From Leptospira noumeaensis (lineage in GTDB: Bacteria; Spirochaetota; Leptospiria; Leptospirales; Leptospiraceae), in contig NZ_RQFK01000026.1 of NCBI RefSeq assembly GCF_004770765.1, positions 992,001-1,056,000 of the forward strand: a stretch of DNA of 64,000 nt, in the 5' to 3' direction. The notes under the pieces were generated by a model. That model made no database searches and was not told where the DNA came from. It saw only the letters and a program-made list of their open reading frames with translations. Below, in pieces: positions 57,070 through 64,000 of this stretch (position 1 is the stretch's first letter; every line of letters starts with the position of its first letter). A program made the position numbers and the translations under genes.

Positions 57070-57750
57070 ATGCTTTTAACGGATCTTCTCCGTTTCAATC
57101 CGCTGAATCTCTTTTTGCCACCCAAAGTGGTCCCAAAGAGTAATTATAAGGTTACCCTACTTTTGGGTAGCTTACGAAAGGTCATATCGACAGAGGTCAT
57201 CGCAGAGGATCCCGATTTAGAGAGTTTGGAAGTCTCTTCTGCCAAGGGTGAAGTCATACTGACTGGAGTTTACCGAATGGGTTGGCTCTGGATCGCTCGT
57301 TTTTTAAAAGTTGAGTCCATTCGTTACCGTGTCCGCCTAAAACCTGTTTCAGTAAAAGACAATAAAGCCCGATTAAAAATTGTTGGGTATCGAGTATGGG
57401 ACACAAAACCTAGACGATTCGACTTTGTTAGGTGGTTTGGCAAAGTAGATCCTTTTCATAAAAAAAAGGTTTTTGAATCCATCTTAAATGCAGCACCTCA
57501 TCTTCTTTCAATCACTGGTTTACAGTGGGAAATTCTCTTTGATTTGAATTATTTTTTAAATTTGGTTCCTTCCATTGCGGGAAAAATTGAAATCCAATAC
57601 ATCATTGGCGACAACAACGAACTATATATTTTTGTAAGATCTTCTACCATCTTAAAACCACTTGTGGATTTTTTTGGACCAGAATATTTAAAGATCGATT
57701 ATATTGAAGAAGATCGAGACATTCAGATGTTACTTTGGGAAAATGAATAA
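57070..57750 (+). CDS. Protein of unknown function, first of a trio before recG
   Basis: 226 residues, no signal peptide or clear membrane segment, many beta-prone and basic stretches (VESIRYRVRLKPVSVKDNKARLKIVGYRVWD). The middle has FDFVRWFGKVDPFHKKKVFESILNAAPHLL and the end is acidic (YIEEDRDIQMLLWENE). No family recognised. Its stop is directly followed by the ATG of the phosphoesterase gene, so they act together or at least are co-expressed. ATG at 57070 has no good ribosome site. Confidence 0.6.
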   Translation: MLLTDLLRFNPLNLFLPPKVVPKSNYKVTLLLGSLRKVISTEVIAEDPDLESLEVSSAKGEVILTGVYRMGWLWIARFLKVESIRYRVRLKPVSVKDNKARLKIVGYRVWDTKPRRFDFVRWFGKVDPFHKKKVFESILNAAPHLLSITGLQWEILFDLNYFLNLVPSIAGKIEIQYIIGDNNELYIFVRSSTILKPLVDFFGPEYLKIDYIEEDRDIQMLLWENE

Positions 57751-58755
57751 ATGAAAATCATTTATCTAACGGATATCCATGATGGACTTCATGGACTAAA
57801 ACGAATTCTGCAAACAACGGAAGCAGATTTGTATATGTTTTCCGGAGATATCATTTATAAGGCATTTTTTTCTTTTGATCGTATCATCGATTTTTGTGGA
57901 GTACAAGAAGAGTTATATTATTTGTTAACGGAACGTAAAGACGATTCCACTCCTTTTGATTTTACCACTCATGCCATTCGTTTTCCCGAAAAGTATTCCA
58001 CTGCCATTGTAGAAAAATCGCAAAAGTATCGAGATTTGTATAAACTTGCTGCCAAAACGATGAAAGAAAAATATGAAATCATCGAAAAACTAATCAACAA
58101 ATATGCAAAGTCACCTGTTTACTGTTTGCCGGGAAATTATGATTTGGATTTACAATACACAGAACTCTACCAAAGGGAAGTTCATAGAAAAAGTTTTGAT
58201 TTTAATAATTTAAAAGTTTCCGGTTATGGTGGGGCACCCATTTGGACTTCTGGAATCCCTGAAAAACTCACAGTAGTTTTTCATGAGTATACAAAAAACG
58301 GAAAAAATTATAGTGAACCGGAAGACTTTTTTCGACAAGAACTTCCTGACATTTGTTGGATTCACAATCCAGCTTACGGTTATTTTGATAACATTCCTGG
58401 TGTCGGAAAATGTGGAAGCCAAGGGATTCGTCGGTATTTAGATGATGAATCTCCTTCTCTTGTAGTTTCAGGTCATGTCCATGAAGACCAAGGAATCAAA
58501 AAAACTAGAAATACTGTTTTTATCAACCCATCAAACTTTGGTGCTGTGGATTCATTACATGGATTTCAAGAAGGTGGCTATTATGCCGAAATCATTATGG
58601 ATGGGAAAGATGTAGTCCAATCAAATCTTTGTCAGTTACGAGGAGATGAATGGCACACACTCATTGAAGTGGATTGTACCGAAAAACATTTGAAACTTAT
58701 TTCACAAAATCCCATTTCCACAGTGAGTTCTGAAGATTACATTCGAGGAAACTAA
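57751..58755 (+). CDS. Calcineurin-like metallophosphoesterase
   Basis: 334 residues. Metal-binding motifs of the family: YLTDIHDG (D-x-H), MFSGDIIYK (G-D), LPGNYDLD (in place of GNHD: the usual His is Tyr), and VVSGHVHEDQG (GHxH). The GNYD change is notable because the His usually takes part in catalysis. A long insert (about 50-125) includes a helical part. Substrate unknown: phosphodiester, nucleotide or phosphoprotein. Lies between two uncharacterised genes leading into recG. Confidence 0.75.
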   Translation: MKIIYLTDIHDGLHGLKRILQTTEADLYMFSGDIIYKAFFSFDRIIDFCGVQEELYYLLTERKDDSTPFDFTTHAIRFPEKYSTAIVEKSQKYRDLYKLAAKTMKEKYEIIEKLINKYAKSPVYCLPGNYDLDLQYTELYQREVHRKSFDFNNLKVSGYGGAPIWTSGIPEKLTVVFHEYTKNGKNYSEPEDFFRQELPDICWIHNPAYGYFDNIPGVGKCGSQGIRRYLDDESPSLVVSGHVHEDQGIKKTRNTVFINPSNFGAVDSLHGFQEGGYYAEIIMDGKDVVQSNLCQLRGDEWHTLIEVDCTEKHLKLISQNPISTVSSEDYIRGN

Positions 58756-59157
58756 ATGGTCACCTTCCTTACGATCTGTGGTGTCCTATTTACAGTAGCT
58801 TTCTTTTTGTATGCCCTCTCTGCCGTTGACAACCAAAGTTTAGACAAAAAAGAAAAGGAACGCCTTGCCAAAGAAGGAAATTTGCGTGTGGGTGATCCAA
58901 GAAAAGTTTACGGAAAGGAAAAAGATCCAAACCTTCCGAGACTTCGCCTATGTCCTGTTTGTGGGACTGTGTTAAACAAAAATGAATTTTTATATGCTGC
59001 GATTTCTGCTTATACAAACAGCGAAGGGAAAAAACAGGCACAAATTTATGGATGTAAGTATTGTTATTTGATTTTGGATTCAGAAAAAAACACAACCGAT
59101 ACTTCTTATCTAAATGACAATGGTTTTGGGCCACCAAAACCTACGGATGAACTATGA
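58756..59157 (+). CDS. Membrane protein with zinc-ribbon-like CPVC...CKYC motif
   Basis: 133 residues: one N-terminal membrane segment (TFLTICGVLFTVAFFLYALSAV), a charged linker, then LRLCPVCGTVLNKNEFLY...IYGCKYCYLI, four Cys in two CxxC pairs that could bind zinc. The Cys part should be cytoplasmic if the N-terminus is outside. No family recognised. ATG directly follows the phosphoesterase stop and its end overlaps recG by four bases. Confidence 0.65.
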   Translation: MVTFLTICGVLFTVAFFLYALSAVDNQSLDKKEKERLAKEGNLRVGDPRKVYGKEKDPNLPRLRLCPVCGTVLNKNEFLYAAISAYTNSEGKKQAQIYGCKYCYLILDSEKNTTDTSYLNDNGFGPPKPTDEL

Positions 59158-61223
59158 AACAAAGTCTTGATTTATCACAGAGTTTATCTTCACTCAAAGG
59201 GATTGGACCTAAAAGAAAATCGGTTCTTTTGGAACACGGAATTTCAACTTTCTTTGAACTCCTGACTTATTTTCCGCGTCGTTACCTAGATCGTAATTTT
59301 ACAAAAGACATTATTTTAAAACAAGGAGATGTGGTCACCCTTCTTGGAACTATTGCAGACAGTTATATCGTACATGGAAAAAAAAGTCGGTTATTAGTTG
59401 GATTTAGAACGCTCAACAACGAACGCATCAATTTGGTTTTCTTTCGCGGGGTGAATTTCTTTCATAAGATTTTTACAGTCGATAGAAAGGTTGTCGTATC
59501 TGGTAAATTAGAATACTTCAAAGGATACCAAATCCTCCATCCTGAGTATGAATTTTTATCAGATAAAGAAGATCCAGAAGATTCCATCCATGCGGGTCGA
59601 ATCATTCCCCTTTATCCATCCACAGAAGCATTGAAAGAAGATGGTCTTGATTCCAAAGGATTACGAAAGCTCATACATCAAGTTTTGGAAGGGGGAGAGA
59701 TCACGGAAAATCTCCCACAAAAACTAGTCAAAAAACGATCCTTGCTTGGTCGCGACGAAGCCTTTCATGAAATCCATTTTCCTGAAACCATGGAAGCCGT
59801 ACAAATTGCACGAAAACGATTTGCTTACGAAGAGTTTTTTTATTTTCAAAGACTCCTTCTTTACAAACAAAGAGAACGTCAAAAAGTAAAACGATTGTTA
59901 TGGCCACTACCCAAATCCCCTTCCAGAGAGAATTTGGAAAAAAATCTTCCCTTCGAATTGACAGAAGATCAAAAAGTCGCTGTAAATAGCATTCTATCCC
60001 AAACGAGTTCGGATTCTCCGGCTGCCTTTTTACTCCAAGGGGATGTGGGTTCTGGAAAAACCATCACCGCACTTCTGATCGGTCTTCACTATATTGATAA
60101 TCACATCCAAGTGGTATTTTTAGCGCCGACGGAAATTTTAGCACGCCAACACTACCAAACCATATATAAATTTATGGGAAATATGCCCTTTCTTGGCATA
60201 GAACTACTGCTTGGTGGGGAAAACAAAAAAACTCGTTCGGAGAAACTGACAAGAATCAAAACGGGAGAATCCAATATCATCATTGGAACACATTCCTTAC
60301 TACAGGAAGATGTGATTTTTTCTGACCTTGGGCTTGTTGTGATTGATGAACAACATAAGTTTGGAGTGGATCAAAGAGAAACGATTCGTTCTAAAGGAAA
60401 AAATCCTGATATCCTCGCAATGACGGCCACACCGATCCCGCGAACTCTTTGCCTGACTTTATATGGGGATCTAACACTTGTAAATATCAAAACAAAACCC
60501 AAAGGCCGTAAACCCATTGATACAAGATGGTATAAAGAAGACCGAAGGACAGGAGTTTATAATTCGATTCGTAAGTATGTAGGATCGGGTAGACAGTGTT
60601 ATATTGTGTATCCGTTAGTAGAAGAATCAGAAAAGGTAGATTTGGAATCTTGTACCGTTGCTTATGAAAATTTACGAACCAATATTTTCCCTGATCTAAA
60701 AATTGGTTTGTTGCACGGGAAAATGAAAAGTGCAGAAAAAGAATCAGTCATGGAAAAATTCAAATCGGGAGAAATCCAAATCCTTGTGACAACAACAGTT
60801 GTGGAAGTGGGTGTGGATGTTCCCAATGCTACTATTTTGGTAGTAGAACATGCTGATCGATTTGGAATTTCCCAATTACACCAGTTACGTGGTCGTGTGG
60901 GAAGAAGTGATATCGAAAGTTTTTGTATTTTAATGACGGGCGATTTTATTAGTGATGAGGGAAGGGACCGCTTGGAGGCACTTGTCGCATCCAATGATGG
61001 ATACTATTTGGCCGAAAAAGATTTAGCCATCCGAGGACCTGGTGAACTTCTTGGAGTCAAACAGAGCGGACTGCCTGAATTTAAAATTGCTGATTTAGTA
61101 TCGGATCGGAACCTACTAGATGAGGCCAAAGAAGACGCTTCTTCTTTTCCTTTGGATGATCCCAAAGAACTTACCGAATTGAGTACAAGATTCAGCGAAG
61201 GCAAATTTTTATTTGCGAATTAA
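59154..61223 (+). CDS. recG: ATP-dependent DNA helicase RecG
   Basis: Fork-reversal helicase. N-terminal wedge domain with LSSLKGIGPKRKSVLLEHGISTFFELLTYFPRRYLDR; Walker A LQGDVGSGKT; DEQHKFGVDQR (DExx motif); MTATPIPRTL; VVEVGVDVPNAT; and LRGRVGRSDIES. 689 residues is typical. The end (KFLFAN) lies 14 bases before the VanY-type gene. Confidence 0.97.
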   Translation: MKQSLDLSQSLSSLKGIGPKRKSVLLEHGISTFFELLTYFPRRYLDRNFTKDIILKQGDVVTLLGTIADSYIVHGKKSRLLVGFRTLNNERINLVFFRGVNFFHKIFTVDRKVVVSGKLEYFKGYQILHPEYEFLSDKEDPEDSIHAGRIIPLYPSTEALKEDGLDSKGLRKLIHQVLEGGEITENLPQKLVKKRSLLGRDEAFHEIHFPETMEAVQIARKRFAYEEFFYFQRLLLYKQRERQKVKRLLWPLPKSPSRENLEKNLPFELTEDQKVAVNSILSQTSSDSPAAFLLQGDVGSGKTITALLIGLHYIDNHIQVVFLAPTEILARQHYQTIYKFMGNMPFLGIELLLGGENKKTRSEKLTRIKTGESNIIIGTHSLLQEDVIFSDLGLVVIDEQHKFGVDQRETIRSKGKNPDILAMTATPIPRTLCLTLYGDLTLVNIKTKPKGRKPIDTRWYKEDRRTGVYNSIRKYVGSGRQCYIVYPLVEESEKVDLESCTVAYENLRTNIFPDLKIGLLHGKMKSAEKESVMEKFKSGEIQILVTTTVVEVGVDVPNATILVVEHADRFGISQLHQLRGRVGRSDIESFCILMTGDFISDEGRDRLEALVASNDGYYLAEKDLAIRGPGELLGVKQSGLPEFKIADLVSDRNLLDEAKEDASSFPLDDPKELTELSTRFSEGKFLFAN

Positions 61224-61237
61224 TCCTTAAATTTTTA

Positions 61238-62038
61238 ATGAACTTAACTATGTTCCGAACTAAGTATGTATCTCTGTTGTTTGTTTCTTTCTTTTTAGTT
61301 TGCGGAGAAAAACCAGTCAAACCATCCAAAGCGGATTTGTATTTAGGACTTGAAAAAACTTCCTATTTGACTGGAAAATTTAGTTCACCTGGCCCATTAG
61401 CACCTGTTATCTTAGAAGAGAATGGCAAAGACCATTTTTTAAGACCTGAAGTCAAAAAAGCCCTTCACCAAATGATAAATGATTTTGAAGATTCCAAACC
61501 AAGTTCTTACAAACAACATATCTTTTTAGTATCTTCCTTTCGCAATTTTACTCACCAAAAAGGAATTTGGGAATCTAAGTTCACCGGTAAAAAAGCTATG
61601 CGAGTTCCGATCAAAGGCAAAACTCCAGAAGAAATCATTAGTTTGATTTTAGAATTTTCTAGTGCACCTGGAACTTCTCGTCACCATTGGGGAACCGATT
61701 TTGATATCAATGCATTAGACAATGGTTACTTCGAAGAAAATGGAAAAGGAAAAATTCTTTACGATTGGCTCAAACAAAATGCCGGCAAATATGGGTTTTG
61801 TCAACCTTACAATAGTTTGTCGACTAGAAACAATAAAGGATACCAAGAAGAAAAGTGGCATTGGTCTTATGCTCCCATATCCAACCAACTGACGAAAGAA
61901 TGGATCAAAGGATTTGAATCAGGAGAGATCCAATTGACGGGAAGTTTTTTAGGTGCTGATGTTTTAGGGAACCGGGCTTTGGACTATGTTCGATCCATAA
62001 ACCCGGATTGTGAGAGAATTCAAAACCCTTCTTTATAG
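61238..62038 (+). CDS. VanY-type D-Ala-D-Ala carboxypeptidase lipoprotein
   Basis: 266 residues. A lipoprotein signal (VSLLFVSFFLVC) with Cys about 22 is seen; ATG at 61250 would be a shorter start and also fits. The peptidase M15/VanY domain has SSFRNFTHQKGIWESKF, then SAPGTSRHHWGTDFDINAL (SxHxxGxAxD zinc motif, here HHWGTDFD) and EKWHWSY with the third zinc His. It should trim the terminal D-Ala from peptidoglycan stem peptides in the periplasm. The stop codon lies inside the hairpin at 62021-62045. Confidence 0.87.
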   Translation: MNLTMFRTKYVSLLFVSFFLVCGEKPVKPSKADLYLGLEKTSYLTGKFSSPGPLAPVILEENGKDHFLRPEVKKALHQMINDFEDSKPSSYKQHIFLVSSFRNFTHQKGIWESKFTGKKAMRVPIKGKTPEEIISLILEFSSAPGTSRHHWGTDFDINALDNGYFEENGKGKILYDWLKQNAGKYGFCQPYNSLSTRNNKGYQEEKWHWSYAPISNQLTKEWIKGFESGEIQLTGSFLGADVLGNRALDYVRSINPDCERIQNPSL

Positions 62039-62045
62039 GGTTTTG
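62021..62045. terminator. Hairpin across two convergent gene ends
   Basis: CAAAACCC (62021-62028) and GGGTTTTG (62038-62045) form a perfect 8-bp stem with a 9-base loop holding both convergent stop codons. It could stop transcription from both sides, although the T tracts are short (TTTT). Confidence 0.5.
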
Positions 62046-63001
62046 TAAAGGCTCCACATACTAGAAAGCAAAGTTTCTGCATCACTATAAATTGGTTTCC
62101 AATTTAGAAGTTCTCTCGCTTTGGCTGAGGATGCCAAAAGTTTTGCAGGATCGCCTGCTCGTCTACCGCTTGTTTTGTGCGGAATGGTTTTCCCTACCAC
62201 TTTTTCAGAAAGGTCAGCCATTTCTTTGACCGAATACCCAGCCTCAGAACCTAAGTTGACTGTTAAACTTTCATTTTTCGAAATAATATAGTTAAGAGCC
62301 AAAACATGGGCTTTCGCCAAATCAGAAACATGAATGTAATCACGTACACAAGTTCCATCTTCAGTATCGTAATCAGTTCCAAAAATTTCATATCCATTGC
62401 GAATGCCTGAAGCAGTTTCCATGATGATCGGAAGTAAATTGGCAGGAGTTTTTTCAATCCCTCTGATTCTACCTTTGGGATCGTAACCGGCGGCATTAAA
62501 ATATCGTAATCTAGCTGATTTTAAACCTTTTAATTTATCAAACCATTCCAAGTTTTCTTCAATACATAACTTTGTATATCCGTAGTAGTTTTCTGGATTC
62601 AAAGGATGTTTTTCATCGATTGGTAGGTATTTGGGTGCTCCATAAACTGCAGCCGAAGAAGAAAAAACAAAGTACTGGCAACCGTATTTTACCATTGCAT
62701 CTAACAAGATAAAGGTTCCATTTAAGTTGTTCATTGTATACTTAAGTGGATCCGTCATGGATTCCCCTGCTGCCTTCCAAGCAGCAAAGTGAAACACTGC
62801 ATCTATCTTTTTTGCAAAAATTTGTTTTAGAATTTCTGGATTTTGGATTTCACCTTTGATGAATTCATTTCTTGGAAACAAATTAGCTTCGTTTCCTTTT
62901 TCCATATCATCAACAACTAGGATCTCATGGCCAAGTTCCATCAGTTCTAAAACGATATGGCTTCCAATATAACCGGCTCCCCCGGTGACGAGAACTCTCA
63001 T
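62033..63001 (-). CDS. galE: UDP-glucose 4-epimerase
   Basis: 322 residues, short-chain dehydrogenase family. Rossmann motif VTGGAGYIGSHIVLEL, catalytic SSSAAVYG and YGYTK (Tyr, Lys), RYFNAAGYDP, RDYIHVSDLAKAHVLAL and NLGSEAGYSVKEM. It interconverts UDP-glucose and UDP-galactose, or the GlcNAc/GalNAc pair, for surface polysaccharides. Its ATG overlaps the lpxA stop (ATGA), so it is translationally coupled to lpxA. Confidence 0.95.
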   Translation of the reverse strand: MRVLVTGGAGYIGSHIVLELMELGHEILVVDDMEKGNEANLFPRNEFIKGEIQNPEILKQIFAKKIDAVFHFAAWKAAGESMTDPLKYTMNNLNGTFILLDAMVKYGCQYFVFSSSAAVYGAPKYLPIDEKHPLNPENYYGYTKLCIEENLEWFDKLKGLKSARLRYFNAAGYDPKGRIRGIEKTPANLLPIIMETASGIRNGYEIFGTDYDTEDGTCVRDYIHVSDLAKAHVLALNYIISKNESLTVNLGSEAGYSVKEMADLSEKVVGKTIPHKTSGRRAGDPAKLLASSAKARELLNWKPIYSDAETLLSSMWSLYKTL

Positions 63002-63804
63002 TCTTCGTCAGATCCACCTGAAACAAAACGGTGATCCACAACACCACGTTTGCTTGTTTCAAAGAATTGAATGATTTTTTGTACTTCCGGTGCAGGATTT
63101 GGATCTTTTTTTAATTCGGTAAGCGCTTGTTTTGTGTTAAGTCCACTGTGGTAAATTACTTTGTAAACACGTTTGATTGCCAAACGAACATCAGCAGAAA
63201 TTCCAGCTCGTTTCATTCCAACTACATTCAAACTAACAACTGCACCGGGGTGTCCATCGACAGTTGCATAAGGAGGGACATCTTTGACTACTTTTGTTAG
63301 TCCAGCTAACATTGCATAATCAGATACACGGACAAATTGGTGGACACCCACAGATCCTGAGATAAAAACTTTATCACCAATGACAACATGACCAGCAAGC
63401 ATTGTATTTTGCACCATAATGTTGTGATCACCAACAATGACATCGTGGGCAAGGTGCACATTTCCCATAAGATAATTATGATTCCCGACAGTTGTAGCTT
63501 TTCCTTCCACAGTTCCACGGTGGAAAATAACATTTTCCCTTAGAATGTTATGGTCACCAATTTCCAAATATGTTTTTGTTTCCGGTTTGAAAGCTAAATC
63601 CTGTGGTAATCCGCCGTAACTTCCCCCAGAAAAGAGTTTATTGAACTTACCAATTCGAGTTCCTGCGTGGATTTTGACATGGGATTCAATGACGGTTCCT
63701 TCGCCGATTTTAACATCCTTCTCAATGATACAAAATGGTCCTACTTCTACGGACTCATGGAGTTCCGCCTTCGGATCGATGATGGCAGTGGGGTGAATTT
63801 TCAT
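62998..63804 (-). CDS. lpxA: UDP-N-acetylglucosamine acyltransferase
   Basis: First acyl transfer of lipid A synthesis: adds the 3-hydroxyacyl chain to the UDP-sugar in the cytoplasm. Left-handed beta-helix with hexapeptides (IDPKAELHESVEVGPFCIIEKDVKIGEG), GGLPQDLAF, IGDHNILREN, HRGTVEGKATTVGNHN and YLMGNVHLAHDVIVG in which His120 matches the catalytic His125 of E. coli LpxA. C-terminal helical part present. 268 residues (E. coli 262). No lpxD, fabZ or lpxB gene lies next to it. Leptospiral LpxA proteins use a 3-amino sugar nucleotide (known from the genus); that cannot be read from sequence here. Confidence 0.96.
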   Translation of the reverse strand: MKIHPTAIIDPKAELHESVEVGPFCIIEKDVKIGEGTVIESHVKIHAGTRIGKFNKLFSGGSYGGLPQDLAFKPETKTYLEIGDHNILRENVIFHRGTVEGKATTVGNHNYLMGNVHLAHDVIVGDHNIMVQNTMLAGHVVIGDKVFISGSVGVHQFVRVSDYAMLAGLTKVVKDVPPYATVDGHPGAVVSLNVVGMKRAGISADVRLAIKRVYKVIYHSGLNTKQALTELKKDPNPAPEVQKIIQFFETSKRGVVDHRFVSGGSDEE

Positions 63805-63908
63805 AGTGTTTTACAAAAAAATACGATTCCGAAGCCATGGAAATGATTTTTTAAAATGTAATTTACACGCTTTCTTCCGTCTGTTTACTTTTGCTAGGAA
63901 GGTGCAAC

Positions 63909-64000
63909 TTGCTAATTGATTGGTCTCGAATAGAATCTTTAGTGGATATGAACGATCCGGAAGACCAGGCTTGGTTAAAAGAGATGATGACCTCTCTTTT
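63909..64000 (+). CDS. Start of an acidic protein, possibly Hpt-type (partial)
   Basis: Frame opens with TTG at 63909, preceded by AGGAAGG, and stays open to the window end. It reads LIDWSRIESLVDMNDPED, then QAWLKEMMTSL. That pattern resembles the start of small histidine phosphotransfer (Hpt) domain proteins, but the phospho-accepting His lies beyond the window. Divergent from lpxA, with about 100 bases between starts. Confidence 0.5.
   Translation, partial: MLIDWSRIESLVDMNDPEDQAWLKEMMTSL

Overview
The window looks like chromosomal sequence from a spirochaete of the genus Leptospira, most likely a saprophytic (biflexa-type) species. This is an inference. It rests on AT-rich DNA with moderate use of GTG/TTG starts, many lipoproteins with leptospiral-style lipoboxes (hydrophobic-x-x-S/G-C), a DUF1574-type SGNH protein paired with an MBOAT acyltransferase, LpxA (so a lipid A outer membrane), a 7TMR-DISM/SpoIIE sensor and several GGDEF-EAL proteins. 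No rRNA, tRNA, CRISPR array, insertion sequence or prophage was seen. The window begins inside one gene (2-253) and ends inside another (63909-64000).

Layout. 254-737 is a non-coding stretch dominated by a degenerate 34-bp tandem repeat. 738-7316 holds an MltA-type lytic transglycosylase, a TetR regulator divergent from a PhlG-like/GST pair, a CDF metal exporter, a GGDEF-EAL protein and an acyl-CoA thioesterase. 7313-19350 is a long leftward block: DUF1330-like protein, MFS transporter, gamma-carbonic-anhydrase-like protein, SpoIIE phosphatase, pheT without pheS, PAS-GGDEF-EAL, dihydroorotase and RecQ. 19411-24000 runs rightward with MBOAT, DUF1574/SGNH and an exported caspase-like protein, closed by a terminator. 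A small secreted coiled-coil protein (24299-24664) has its own terminator and a perfect inverted repeat upstream. 24793-27968 is the ftsQ-ftsA-ftsZ division cluster. It converges on a leftward envelope group that includes two lipoproteins, one COG3014-like and one LpoB-like.

31261-40347 holds nadA, ispF, a small SRPBCC-like membrane protein on the other strand, a SpoIIE-TPR phosphatase, and an AttH/CrtC-like lipocalin protein joined to a complete Opp/Yej-type ABC permease and ATPase set that has no solute-binding protein. An AsmA-like protein follows. 42436-44419 encodes a membrane-anchored MutS-like ATPase, whose coding frame extends upstream of any canonical start, and a small protein. 44586-52457 has a 70-residue protein with a possibly folded leader, a long-chain acyl-CoA ligase, an enoyl-CoA hydratase/isomerase, an RND pump and a TolC-like lipoprotein (no adaptor protein). 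52615-55483 carries the arsenosugar pair (AhpD-like protein and ArsS radical SAM enzyme), methionine aminopeptidase and an alpha/beta hydrolase. The rest has a MAPEG protein, gpsA, an uncharacterised trio leading into recG, a VanY-type carboxypeptidase lipoprotein, galE-lpxA, and the start of an acidic, possibly Hpt-type protein.

Common themes are envelope construction (MltA, VanY, LpoB-like, FtsQAZ, LpxA, AsmA, MBOAT), signalling through c-di-GMP and PP2C phosphatases, and export or detoxification (CDF, MFS, RND, ABC, GST, arsenosugar enzymes). The least explained parts are the 34-bp repeat array, the AttH-Opp cluster, the start of the MutS-like gene, the structured spacer before the arsenosugar genes and the trio before recG.
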